Below, piece after piece: positions 43,676 through 51,804 of a stretch of DNA of 61,030 nt. The notes under the pieces are model-generated. The model saw only the letters and a program-made list of their open reading frames with translations, was not told the DNA's origin and ran no database searches. Each line of letters begins with the position of its first letter. The first letter of the stretch is position 1. The position numbers were made by a program, and so were the translations under genes. The stretch spans positions 1-61,030 of the forward strand of contig JBGPYB010000005.1 in assembly GCA_041493035.1 (NCBI GenBank). Reading direction: 5' to 3'. Source of the DNA: JBGPYB01 sp041493035. GTDB taxonomy: Bacteria > Acidobacteriota > Vicinamibacteria > Fen-336.

Positions 43676-44799
43676 ATGAGTGCGAGCATGACGCGGGAGC
43701 AAGCCCTCGCTCTCCTCGCAGAACTCGCGGAACGGAAGACTATCGGGAATATTGCGGCGGATAGGGCGCAGTTCATCGCGTGGGCCGCGCAGGGAGAGAG
43801 CGCACTAACCACCCTCCTCCCCCCCTCCGACCCCCTCCTCCAACGGTATCGACGCTCGATCGATCGGTACGACAAGGGCGGCGTCGATGTACTAGAAGCC
43901 GTCACCGCCGTTCTCGGCATGTTTGACGCGTGCAAGGCCGTTGCGGAAAAAGTGTCCATGCACGAACTGGGGGCCAGACGATCGCTTCCAGCCCAGCCCC
44001 GTCAATCTTCATCTCCCACTCATCGATCGACGCGGCGCTCGCGAACCTCGTGGCCGACCTGCTGCAATCCGTCCTGCGACTCGGGCCGACGGAGCTCCGC
44101 TGCACCAGCGTTGATGCCTACAGCCTTGACGGCGGGGTCGACATCGACGACAAGATCCGAGCCGAGGCACTGGGGGCCAAGGTGGTCATCGGCCTCATCT
44201 CCTTCGCGAGTCTCGACTCCCTATACGTCGCCTTTGAACTCGGGGCGCGCTGGGGCGCAGGAACGCTTCTCATTCCCATCCTCGCAACCGGCGTACCGGT
44301 GTCGAGCATCAAGAGTGGGCCTCTGGGCGGGAAGCGAGCGCTCCGTTTGGACAACCGCAGCAACCTCCACCGGCTCGTTGATCAGGTCGGGAAAGAGCTC
44401 AAGATTGAGCCGAACCCTGCCGCCTCCTACCAAACGAAAACCGACGCTATCGTCTCGCTCGCAAACGCAACGCCGTCACCCACTGAGGCTCCCGCCGCGC
44501 GGCCAGGACCATTGTCGGCAAGGGATAAGGGCGAGAGATTGTTGAACAGCAACGCCGACGCGCGAAAGGTGTTCGAGATCCTCGCGGAGGCCGATCCCGG
44601 AGTTACTGTTTCACTCGCGCACATCAGGGACACACTCGCGAACCTCAAGCTCAGCCTTCGTCCGCAGCGCCTGCAGTTCGTTGTTGAGGCCCTGATGAGT
44701 TGCGGAGTGGTGGACGGGTATGAGCAGTACAAGGGCCCCTACGGCTACGACCTCAACTCGGATGGGCGGGCGCTCGCGGCTGAACGAGGGGTCATCTGA
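43676..44799 (+). pseudogene. TIR-domain gene disrupted by a one-base frameshift
   Basis: Two frames cover one likely gene. From ATG 43676, about 98 residues form a helical domain (ALLAELAERKTIGNIAADRA, GVDVLEAVTAVLGMFDACKA). The -1 frame then continues with a TIR domain (SIFISHSSIDAALANLVADL, VVIGLISFASLDSLYVAFEL), whose Glu in AFELGARWG sits where TIR NADases have their catalytic residue. A winged-helix-like C terminus (LAERGVI) ends at 44799. Adding one G to the G5 run at 43969-43973 joins the frames into a 374-residue protein. Alternatively the -1 frame alone opens at a GTG (43930) without a ribosome-binding site. Confidence 0.7.
43930..44799 (+). CDS. TIR domain-containing protein (TIR frame as it stands)
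   Basis: This is the TIR-bearing reading frame of the disrupted gene, open from a GTG at 43930 and encoding 289 residues. The first 24 or so residues before SSPAPSIFISHSS are out-of-frame reading of the upstream domain and not expected to be conserved. TIR domain is at about 27-155 and a helical/winged-helix-like region at about 195-289 (LSARDKGERLLNSNADARKV, RPQRLQFVVEALMSCGVVDG). Bacterial TIR proteins often cleave NAD+ in antiphage defence. Whether this frame is translated alone is unknown. Confidence 0.55.
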   Translation: MQGRCGKSVHARTGGQTIASSPAPSIFISHSSIDAALANLVADLLQSVLRLGPTELRCTSVDAYSLDGGVDIDDKIRAEALGAKVVIGLISFASLDSLYVAFELGARWGAGTLLIPILATGVPVSSIKSGPLGGKRALRLDNRSNLHRLVDQVGKELKIEPNPAASYQTKTDAIVSLANATPSPTEAPAARPGPLSARDKGERLLNSNADARKVFEILAEADPGVTVSLAHIRDTLANLKLSLRPQRLQFVVEALMSCGVVDGYEQYKGPYGYDLNSDGRALAAERGVI

Positions 44800-44838
44800 C
44801 TCTTCATTGCGGAACGATCAGCCTGACGAGATAGCACA

Positions 44839-45166
44839 ATGGCAAGCGGGAGGGGCAAGTCGAAGGCGGCGCGACCTAGGCGACACGAGCAACCTCCCTC
44901 TTCAGAGCTACCTCACGGCGCACGGGGGTCCGGAGGCCTATGGTGTCAGCTTCGAGGGGATGAACATGCTCGTCTGCAACGCCCCTCCCGACGACCCTTC
45001 GTTCGCGGGGATGCGGGCGGCCTTCCCTGCCGGAACGGACTTCCGGCTCGACACGCTTCGGGTTCTGGAGATGCCGGAAGACCAGATGCGAATCTCGTTC
45101 AATTGGGACGATCCCGACGAGCTACACATCCTCGATCCCCTTGGCCGCCTGACGCCGAGGCGCTGA
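44839..45166 (+). pseudogene. Unknown island ORF with apparent frameshift
   Basis: The +1 frame encodes about 90 residues with coding-like third positions (LPLQSYLTAHGGPEAYGVSF, MRAAFPAGTDFRLDTLRVLE, HILDPLGRLTPRR) but has no start codon before an internal Met at 44958. Just upstream, an ATG at 44839 in the neighbouring frame opens MASGRGKSKAARPRR, a plausible N terminus. I infer one gene with a one-base insertion between about 44860 and 44905. I do not recognise the family. Confidence 0.4.
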
Positions 45167-45352
45167 TGGGGTTTCGACGATGCGACAAAGCCTACGCGGC
45201 CCGCCTTCGGCGCTAACGCGCGCCCGGCCGAACGCGAGCGACCGTTGCCAGGACGAGTGCATGTCCGTTTGCCTGTATGAACGTCGTGTGAATGGAGGAT
45301 TGAGAAGCATCGACGAAGCGCGGCGGCGTATGCTGTGGGGCGGGTGGACGCG
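45167..45352. other. Non-coding gap within the island
   Basis: No convincing gene, RNA or repeat. A short frame on the plus strand here reads an arginine-rich peptide that I do not consider real. Confidence 0.4.
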
Positions 45353-45919
45353 ATGGCTAAGGTGACTGTTCGGTTCGGGCTTCTCAGCCGAGGGGCGACG
45401 TTCTTTTCGAGTGACGAAGGTGATGCTGCGGCCCTCGTGAAGCGGGACGCGACATCGGCCTTCGTCGACGGGAGCGACTCCCAAATCGTTGAGGGCTTTT
45501 CGCCACTTCAGATTGTCTTCATCAGCGGCCCGGAACCGCAAAAAATCGAGGAGAAGTTCTCGCCCGAGCGAGTCGCCTGGCTTCGCACGCTCCGCGAGTT
45601 GGGCCGCTCGTGGTCCGCGCTCTCGAAGGACACCGGGATACCGCAGTCGACCCTTCGCTACCACCTCGATCCCGAGTTCCGAGAAAAGAATTCGAAGCGG
45701 TCCAAGGAACACTACCGAACCTACGCCGCGAGGCTAGCCTTCTTTGGAAGAGCGTCTCACCGACGCTCCGGGCGGCAATGGACCCTCGCCTACTCGTGCC
45801 CGGCTATACTTCGGCCCGAAGTCACTCTCGACCGGAATGGAACGCACGCCGCCCCACGAATCCGAGCGGAAGGCCCAACGAGACCCCGAATTCAAGGACG
45901 CGGGCTGGACAGCATCTGA
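45353..45919 (+). CDS. Helix-turn-helix-like island protein
   Basis: A 188-residue ORF from ATG 45353 (MAKVTVRFGLLSRGA). The middle has a helix-turn-helix-like segment (LRELGRSWSALSKDTGIPQS, TLRYHLDPEFREKNSKRSKE). The N-terminal 65 residues are beta-rich and unrecognised. After about residue 128 the sequence turns low-complexity and arginine-rich. Another frame there (45744-45974) ends by overlapping the ATG of the hsdR fragment, so the C terminus may also be shifted. Possible regulator of the island. Confidence 0.45.
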   Translation: MAKVTVRFGLLSRGATFFSSDEGDAAALVKRDATSAFVDGSDSQIVEGFSPLQIVFISGPEPQKIEEKFSPERVAWLRTLRELGRSWSALSKDTGIPQSTLRYHLDPEFREKNSKRSKEHYRTYAARLAFFGRASHRRSGRQWTLAYSCPAILRPEVTLDRNGTHAAPRIRAEGPTRPRIQGRGLDSI

Positions 45920-45970
45920 TTCGCCTCGCGACCCCACTCGCCGGAGGCGGCCCGGACGTGGTGAGGCGCA

Positions 45971-46078
<108 letters not shown>

Positions 46079-46205
46079 AGGGACGTGGAAGTCCTCGCCG
46101 CCTTCCCCACCCCCGAACGGGCCGCAATCCCACGCCCTTCAGGTGATCCAACGTCAGCGGGAAGCGGTGCGTGGGTCGGAAGGATCGCCGCTCCCGATCG
46201 GGCGT

Positions 46206-46604
46206 TCAGATGAACGACACGTCGCTTGCAGCCGCCGATACCACGAAGCAGCGCTCGTTGTTCGAGTCACCATCGGCGGGGACGACAAAGAAGCCGGGGC
46301 GGCCGGGCTGGTATCCTTGCGTAGTCCCGACAATGATCTCGCCGTCCTTGAACGTGACGCGGATCTTCCGGCCCAGGGCGGGCTTGTGGGGATCGAATTC
46401 GTTCCGCTTGGCGTGCTCCGGATGCCCGGCGAGGTCTTTCACGAAGAACACCGCCTTGACATCCTGGAGCCGCACTTCGGCCGGCCTGGTTCCCGGGGCG
46501 GCTCCCGCTTCCGTAACATGGAACGCATCTTTGTTGGGCAGGAAGTCGTTCGTCGTTCCCTTGAGCGTGTGTCCGTCTTGATAGCGTACGACGATCGTGT
46601 TCAT
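46206..46604 (-). CDS. Conserved hypothetical protein (132 aa, duplicated strand motif)
   Basis: A soluble 132-residue protein of a family I associate with Acidobacteriota but cannot name with certainty. Two similar halves are visible: VVRYQDGHTLKGTTNDFLPN and IRVTFKDGEIIVGTTQGYQP, each followed by a phenylalanine-rich strand (FHVTEAG; FFVVPAD). This looks like two small beta-barrel repeats. The ATG is about 60 bases downstream of a short frame with a strong ribosome-binding site, possibly the same transcript. Confidence 0.65.
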   Translation of the reverse strand: MNTIVVRYQDGHTLKGTTNDFLPNKDAFHVTEAGAAPGTRPAEVRLQDVKAVFFVKDLAGHPEHAKRNEFDPHKPALGRKIRVTFKDGEIIVGTTQGYQPGRPGFFVVPADGDSNNERCFVVSAAASDVSFI

Positions 46605-46667
46605 CGCCGGTTCCTTTGCAGCGGCCGCTCCAGCCGGGCCCTCAGCTCGGCTAGGAGGCCAGCCAAG

Positions 46668-46763
46668 TCAGAGCTTCTTCTTCGCCAAAGACTGCCAACT
46701 GATCTCGCCCGTTGGGCGGAGATAGGCGCAGCCGTCTTGAATAGTGAAGTGCTCGAGAGGCAC
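46668..46763 (-). CDS. Possible small protein (31 aa) with strong ribosome-binding site
   Basis: A GTG at 46763 is preceded by AAGGAGG at good spacing. It opens MPLEHFTIQDGCAYLRPTGE and ends SLAKKKL. A TACAAT about 45 bases upstream could be a -10 box. It is too short for a family assignment and could instead be the remnant of a longer gene. It lies before the 132-residue gene on the same strand. Confidence 0.35.
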   Translation of the reverse strand: MPLEHFTIQDGCAYLRPTGEISWQSLAKKKL

Positions 46764-46876
46764 CGGGGGCCTCCTTCTCTTCTTACCGTTCTCAATAACC
46801 GGATTGTATCCCCCCTCCGTTCACGGGGCGTAGAATCGCAGAGATTTGCCGGATCGGCGCCTTTGCCCGGGCTGAA

Positions 46877-47299
46877 ATGAACCTCATCGGCCTGGCCTTG
46901 CGTGTTCTGTTGCCGCTCGGCGGCGCCGTCGTGCTCGCATGGCTTCTGTTGCTCGTGTTCCTGTCGAGGACCCGCCCTCGGGGCTTGGCCCTGGAGGAGG
47001 CCTTGCGCCTGGTTCCGGACACGGTGCGCCTGCTGGGAAGGCTGGCGGCCGACCGGACGCTTCCCAAGGGCGTTCGCGTCCGCCTTGTGCTCGCCCTGGT
47101 CTATCTGGCCCTCCCCCTCGACCTTGTTCCCGACTTCATTCCTGTGATCGGCTTCGCGGATGACGCCATCGTGCTGTGCGCGGTCCTGCGCTCCGTGGTC
47201 AGACGGGCCGGCCCGGAGGCTGTTCGCCGTCATTGGCCCGGGACCAACGACGGCTTGGCCGCGCTGTGGCGGGTGGCGGGTCTTCCCGGCACTGCGTAA
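46877..47299 (+). CDS. DUF1232 (YkvA-like) membrane protein
   Basis: A 140-residue protein with an N-terminal membrane helix (about 5-32) and a DUF1232 domain (about 60-110), recognised by ALVYLALPLDLVPDFIPVIG followed by FADDAIVL. The function of YkvA-like proteins is not known. It is plus-strand, divergent from the small minus-strand genes before it and convergent with the esterase gene after it. Confidence 0.85.
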   Translation: MNLIGLALRVLLPLGGAVVLAWLLLLVFLSRTRPRGLALEEALRLVPDTVRLLGRLAADRTLPKGVRVRLVLALVYLALPLDLVPDFIPVIGFADDAIVLCAVLRSVVRRAGPEAVRRHWPGTNDGLAALWRVAGLPGTA

Positions 47300-47316
47300 T
47301 GGTTGGCGGCGTCTCG

Positions 47317-48210
47317 TTACGGCTTGGGGTGAGCCTTGAAATAGGCCCACAGAGCATCCTCCCACGCCGGACCGAAGGCTGGGACGTGGGCGCCGCCTTC
47401 GATCGTCCATAGGCCCACGGCGCCGCCCGGCGGACAGCCTTCGTAGGTCTCGCTGCGGGTCTCCGCGCCGGGGATCCACGTGTCCAGATCCTTGTCGGCG
47501 CCAGCCGCCTCGAGGGTGCCGGTGCAGCCATTCTTCTGCGCCCAGGTCGCGACGGTCTGCGGCGCCGATGGGTACGCCGCGCTGCCGGTATACAGGATCG
47601 TCTGGTCGGCGTCGCCGTGCACCTGGAGCACGTTCACGAGGGAAGCCGCGGTGCAGCGACTGGCGTCCTGCCACACCGCGCCGGCCAGGCTGACGATCGC
47701 GGCGAAACGGTCACCTCTGTCGCAGGCGAGTCGATGGGCCATGAAGCCTCCGTTCGAGTGTCCCGCCACATACACGCGCTTGGGATCCACGTTGTAGTGT
47801 GCCGCGACGTCGTCGACCACCGCGCCCAGGTAGGCGACGTCGTCCACCGGTTTGCCGTAGAAGTTGCAGCAGGCGTCCGTGGCGTCCCAGAACCGATTGC
47901 CCGCGGCGTCGGTCAGCCCGTCGGGATAGGCAAGCAGGTAGCCGTGCTTGTCGGCGCCGGCGAGGACGCCGAAATACTGCGCCAGGTTGCCGCCGTTGCT
48001 CCCGTAGCCGTGCAAGACGATCAGGAGGGGCGTGGGCGCCGACGGAGAATAGCGGCTGGGCACTTTGAAGCTGTAGGGGCGAGCTTGCACAAGAGGGACG
48101 GGGCTCGCACTGGGCGCGGGCGTGGGCTCGCCCCCGCCACCACAGCCGGCGAGCATCGCAGCAACCACGAGCGGGCTCCATCTCGGTGCCGCGACCCGGG
48201 AGAGATTCAT
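47317..48210 (-). CDS. LpqC-type esterase lipoprotein (PHB depolymerase/feruloyl esterase family)
   Basis: A 297-residue alpha/beta hydrolase. A lipoprotein signal (VVAAMLAGCGGGG) places it at the membrane. The nucleophile is in VYVAGHSNGGFMAHRLAC, the oxyanion region in PLLIVLHGYGSNGGN, with a probable catalytic Asp in VLQVHGDADQTILYTG and His in IEGGAHVPAF. The cysteine-rich WDATDACCNFYGKPVDDVAY segment is characteristic of the family. Members cleave short-chain polyhydroxybutyrate or feruloyl esters. Confidence 0.9.
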   Translation of the reverse strand: MNLSRVAAPRWSPLVVAAMLAGCGGGGEPTPAPSASPVPLVQARPYSFKVPSRYSPSAPTPLLIVLHGYGSNGGNLAQYFGVLAGADKHGYLLAYPDGLTDAAGNRFWDATDACCNFYGKPVDDVAYLGAVVDDVAAHYNVDPKRVYVAGHSNGGFMAHRLACDRGDRFAAIVSLAGAVWQDASRCTAASLVNVLQVHGDADQTILYTGSAAYPSAPQTVATWAQKNGCTGTLEAAGADKDLDTWIPGAETRSETYEGCPPGGAVGLWTIEGGAHVPAFGPAWEDALWAYFKAHPKP

Positions 48211-48297
48211 GGACTGCTATTCTAGGTCCATCCCCCAGGGGCCTCGCGTGCGTCAGGGGTACGTCAAATCGCTCCTACGGTCTGCTACGCTCAAGCC

Positions 48298-48843
48298 ATG
48301 CCGAACGTGAGGGGCCGCGACCTGATCGACGCTTTGGACTTCGTGCGGCACTCCTACGGGGAGGCCGGGCTATCGAAGGCCATCGCGGAGCTCGCTCTCG
48401 GTGCTCGGGCTGTCTTCGGCGGCACGCTGCGCGCGGCCGAGTGGTATTCCCTGGAGCACCTGGTCTCGTATCTCGTGACGGCCAAGCGTGCGCTGGCTCG
48501 GAACGATGATGACTTCTGTCGCAAGGAAGGCTTCTACGCCGGCCAGCGACAAAAGGCTTCCTTTCTGGGCGTGATGGTTGCAACGCCAGAGGCAAGGGAA
48601 AGGACGGCTGCGACGGTTTGGCGCATGTTCTACGACGTAGGGCGACTGAAGATTGTCGGCGAAGGACCCGGGGCGGCAAGTCAGATTCACGACTTCCCCA
48701 CAACCCCCGAGCTATGCCAGCGCTTCGCCGGCATCTGGGAAGGGATCGCCAGCAGTGCGGAACAAGAGGCCGTGGCGATACACACCCGCTGCGTGCTCCG
48801 GGGAGGCGACTGCTGCGAGTTCCGGATCCAGTACACCGCGTGA
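48298..48843 (+). CDS. V4R-like ligand-sensing domain protein
   Basis: A 181-residue soluble protein whose last third resembles V4R (4-vinyl reductase) and related domains, especially the ending HTRCVLRGGDCCEFRIQYT with its paired cysteines. The N-terminal half is helical (RGRDLIDALDFVRHSYGEAG). V4R-type domains bind small hydrophobic ligands or metals; here there is no output domain. A related but internally deleted copy is at 57369-57703. Single gene with no operon partners. Confidence 0.65.
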   Translation: MPNVRGRDLIDALDFVRHSYGEAGLSKAIAELALGARAVFGGTLRAAEWYSLEHLVSYLVTAKRALARNDDDFCRKEGFYAGQRQKASFLGVMVATPEARERTAATVWRMFYDVGRLKIVGEGPGAASQIHDFPTTPELCQRFAGIWEGIASSAEQEAVAIHTRCVLRGGDCCEFRIQYTA

Positions 48844-48995
48844 TGGCGATCGGCACGAACGGCTACTCGCCGGCTTGCCGCGGAACCGACCCTCGATGAG
48901 GCCCTGGTCCCACTGAGCTTCCAGTTCCTCGTCGCGCTGGTCCTGCATCCACTTCGAGGCCCTGCTTCCATGCGTATCCGACCGTCACCTGGGAT

Positions 48996-49496
48996 CTAAG
49001 GCGCGAACACATAGTGCAGAGTCCACTCCTGCCTCGACGCCACTTCCACTGGCCCCTCCACGATGCCATCCATCGAAACGAGTGTGACCGGAGTGCTGCA
49101 CTGATCGGCGGGGTCTAGCGATACCTCGACTCTCGTCGCAACGCCTGCCTCCAGGTCCAAGGGACTCGTCTGCCCCCGGAGACACGCAATCTGGTTGGTA
49201 GCGTGGAGGTAGACACGTACGTAAAGCACGTGGCCGGTCGACTGAGGCTGAAGATCAAAGGCCATTCGGAGCCTTCCCTTGCAGCCGTCGATCCCGGCGC
49301 CACACCCGCTCACCGTGCTGCCAGGCGTGATGCTGGCCCCAGCGAAGAGCATCCGAACTGGCCCAGATCCCTTGGTCGCGACCACCTGAGTGTTCGGGTC
49401 TGGCGTTGGAGCAGGGGGGGCCATCCCGTTCTCCCCACACGCGGCGAGAAGGACACCCACGAATGGAGCCACGACTTTCGCCAAACGGGGAATCAT
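48996..49496 (-). CDS. Lipoprotein of unknown function
   Basis: A 166-residue lipoprotein with signal and lipobox (VAPFVGVLLAACGENG). The mature part is beta-rich (GHVLYVRVYLHATNQIACLR, ATRVEVSLDPADQCSTP) with four or more cysteines likely to pair. The ATG at 49496 is chosen for the signal peptide; the frame stays open to 49733 with no conserved sequence. It starts 34 bases after the PagL-like gene on the same strand. Confidence 0.65.
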   Translation of the reverse strand: MIPRLAKVVAPFVGVLLAACGENGMAPPAPTPDPNTQVVATKGSGPVRMLFAGASITPGSTVSGCGAGIDGCKGRLRMAFDLQPQSTGHVLYVRVYLHATNQIACLRGQTSPLDLEAGVATRVEVSLDPADQCSTPVTLVSMDGIVEGPVEVASRQEWTLHYVFAP

Positions 49497-49530
49497 TGCT
49501 CGCTCATTGGACACTGCTGCCTTCCCGGGA

Positions 49531-50043
49531 TCAGTGTAATGGCTTCGAGTAGTTGAGTACGAGGGCCTCGACGCCTGGATTCTTCGCACCGAGGTGGGCA
49601 TTCGACATGTGGGAGAGCGAGAGCCCGATGCGCGCCCCTCGCGGCAGGCGGAAGTCGATGGCGAGCTGCGAGCGGAATTCGACCACGTGGCCGAGGTCGA
49701 GCCCCCCGCCTCTGGCGTAGAGCCCAGGGGCAAGGCTCGGGGTTATCAAGAGGCGGCGGCCGAGCGGCAGGTCATAGGCGACGCCGCCGCAAGCGTAAGA
49801 GGCGCCGTCGCTCGTCACCATCGCCGCCACGAGCGGCCGCAGGGCCCTCCCGTGTCTCTCCCAGCGGTATCCGGCGCGGAACTCGGCGGCCGGGTCGTTG
49901 CGCCTTTCCACGTCGAAGAGGCCGGCGCTACCCGAGAGAAGGTTCGGGTCTTCGGGGCCCGCGGGGCGCGCGGCGAAGCCCCCGCCGACGAAAGCAAGGC
50001 CCGCAATGACGACAGTAGCAACCGAGGCAAGGAGAGATCCCAT
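49531..50043 (-). CDS. pagL: PagL-like lipid A 3-O-deacylase
   Basis: A 170-residue outer-membrane beta-barrel enzyme that removes an acyl chain from lipid A. A signal peptide (about 1-25) is followed by alternating strands. The C-terminal signature SLSHMSNAHLGAKNPGVEAL contains the His-x-Ser pair and the Glu of the PagL catalytic triad, followed by a final barrel strand (LNYSKPLH). It indicates an outer membrane with lipopolysaccharide. It shares a transcription unit with the lipoprotein gene downstream. Confidence 0.82.
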   Translation of the reverse strand: MGSLLASVATVVIAGLAFVGGGFAARPAGPEDPNLLSGSAGLFDVERRNDPAAEFRAGYRWERHGRALRPLVAAMVTSDGASYACGGVAYDLPLGRRLLITPSLAPGLYARGGGLDLGHVVEFRSQLAIDFRLPRGARIGLSLSHMSNAHLGAKNPGVEALVLNYSKPLH

Positions 50044-50142
50044 GTGCTGGAGCGCAGTCTATAGCCCTCAATGCTCGGGTTCCAGGCCATGCTGGCGCCT
50101 CAAGTTGAACGCCCCGCAGCCCGCAGGTAGTCTGACGAACCC

Positions 50143-51804
50143 ATGGCGTTGCGACCGAGCTGGCTGCACGGCCTTTTCGTCTCGATCGCGGTGTTCACGT
50201 ACTTCTATGGTCTCGACAGCCAGCACATCCCCAAGAACGGCGACGAGTATCCCTACGAGCACATCACCCGTCTCACGGCCGAGAGCGGCCGGCTCCTGCC
50301 GCTCTGCTCGGACCTGCCGGAGATGCGCAACACGAAGCCGCCCCTCCTGTTCTGGCAAGGGATCGCATCCACGAGCTGGGGACGGGCCTGGACCTTGTGG
50401 AATCTGCGCTACCCGAGCGTCCTCTACACGCTTGCCACGGCGCTCATGGTCTTCTTCCTCGCCTCACGGCTGTCGCGCCAGGTGGAGACTGGGTTCCTCG
50501 CGACCCTCAATTTTCTGGCCTTCTTCAGCACGTACCGCTTCGGGCGCCCGTTCCTGACCAATCCTCCGGAAGTCTTCTGGCTCTTCCTGCCCTTCTTCAT
50601 TCTCTCGTACTGGCCGGCCGCCCTTGACTCGCGCGTCGCCCTTCCCGTGCTGATGGGACTCGGTGTGGGAATAGCGCTGCTCTACAAGTCCTTTGCGCTG
50701 GCCGTCCCCGTGGGCCTCGCTCTCTCCTGGTGGCATCTTCACTCTCGCGGCTACGATAGAGGAGCGTTTCTGGCGAAGGACGCCCTGAAGATCGTCCTCA
50801 CGATGGTCGTCTCGCTCGCTCTGTTCGCCTCCTGGTTCCTTCTGGACCCCGACCCGCATGCCATCTGGAAGGATTTCATCCTTCGCGAGAATCTGAGCAA
50901 GTTCGATGCGGGAGGCGGCTACATCTCGAAGCTCCTCTGGGGATCCTCGAGCATCTGGAGCCTGGCGCTCGCTTATCCACTGAACGCGGGGTTTCTTGCA
51001 TTCCCCGTCGCGATGCTCGTCGTCTCCGCGTGCCGACGACGACGCGAGCTGGGCGATGCCGAACAGCTCCTGTGGATCTGGGTCATCACTTTGTTCCTGG
51101 TCTTCAGTGTCCCGAGTCAGCGCTCGGGCCGTTATCTGCTCCCGGCCATGCCCGCCCTCGCCGTTCTCCTGGCGCTCAACTGCCATCGGGTCAGCCGGAA
51201 GGCGTTCGTCGGCAGCCTCCTGGCGACAACCGGCGTCCTCGGAACGATCGTCTTCCTATCCGTCGCCTTCCAGGGCGCAGTGCCCGCGGTTCACTTTCCA
51301 CCAGCGCATTGGCTGCTACTGACGAGCGTCGGCCTCGTCATCGTCGTCGGCCTCGGCGTTTCCAACCTTACGCCGGCGAGCGTTCCGGTCGCGAGCCTCT
51401 TGATCCTTCTTTCGCTCGCGTTCTTGCTCCGGCCGCTCGACGGGCCCTTGGGACTCTACGACGCGAGCGTGAGGCGATACGTCGACGGCAAGGACGTGTG
51501 GGTGCCCTACGACTTCGTTGCCAAGTACGAGGGCCATCGCTTCCTGCTGCCGGGAGCAAGGATCCATGGCTATCGCGACGACCAGGAGACGACACCCGCC
51601 GAGCTGGTCGCGCGGTACCCTCTGGTGGTTCTTCGGCTGCCGCTCGGAGACGGTCCTTGCCAGGGGTGTGCGATTCTCGGCCGGCGCTTGGACCTTCGGG
51701 GGCGTCAGAGTTCGAGGGAGCTGCGGGAGATCCTGTTCGAAGGCGACGCCCAGCGCCTGTTCGTGAACGAGGTCCTCGTCGAGGCTCAAGGGAGGCACCA
51801 CTGA
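50143..51804 (+). CDS. GT39-family (ArnT-like) membrane glycosyltransferase
   Basis: A 553-residue integral-membrane transferase of the GT-C fold. It has about ten to twelve transmembrane helices, an acidic motif in the first periplasmic loop (KNGDEYPYEHITRL) and a short hydrophilic C-terminal domain (about 430-553). It should transfer a sugar from a polyprenyl-phosphate carrier to lipid A, a glycan or protein in the periplasm. It heads a three-gene unit with an Asp-box protein and a small membrane protein. Confidence 0.8.
   Translation: MALRPSWLHGLFVSIAVFTYFYGLDSQHIPKNGDEYPYEHITRLTAESGRLLPLCSDLPEMRNTKPPLLFWQGIASTSWGRAWTLWNLRYPSVLYTLATALMVFFLASRLSRQVETGFLATLNFLAFFSTYRFGRPFLTNPPEVFWLFLPFFILSYWPAALDSRVALPVLMGLGVGIALLYKSFALAVPVGLALSWWHLHSRGYDRGAFLAKDALKIVLTMVVSLALFASWFLLDPDPHAIWKDFILRENLSKFDAGGGYISKLLWGSSSIWSLALAYPLNAGFLAFPVAMLVVSACRRRRELGDAEQLLWIWVITLFLVFSVPSQRSGRYLLPAMPALAVLLALNCHRVSRKAFVGSLLATTGVLGTIVFLSVAFQGAVPAVHFPPAHWLLLTSVGLVIVVGLGVSNLTPASVPVASLLILLSLAFLLRPLDGPLGLYDASVRRYVDGKDVWVPYDFVAKYEGHRFLLPGARIHGYRDDQETTPAELVARYPLVVLRLPLGDGPCQGCAILGRRLDLRGRQSSRELREILFEGDAQRLFVNEVLVEAQGRHH

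Noticed and set aside
45122..45712. 196-codon minus-strand frame in the island
   Set aside because: Antisense to the HTH-like ORF, with no recognisable domain, and richer in Arg, Pro and Leu than real neighbours.
46601..47674. 357-codon minus-strand frame
   Set aside because: Antisense to the DUF1232 gene and made of G/R/Q-rich sequence; the DUF1232 signature on the plus strand decides.
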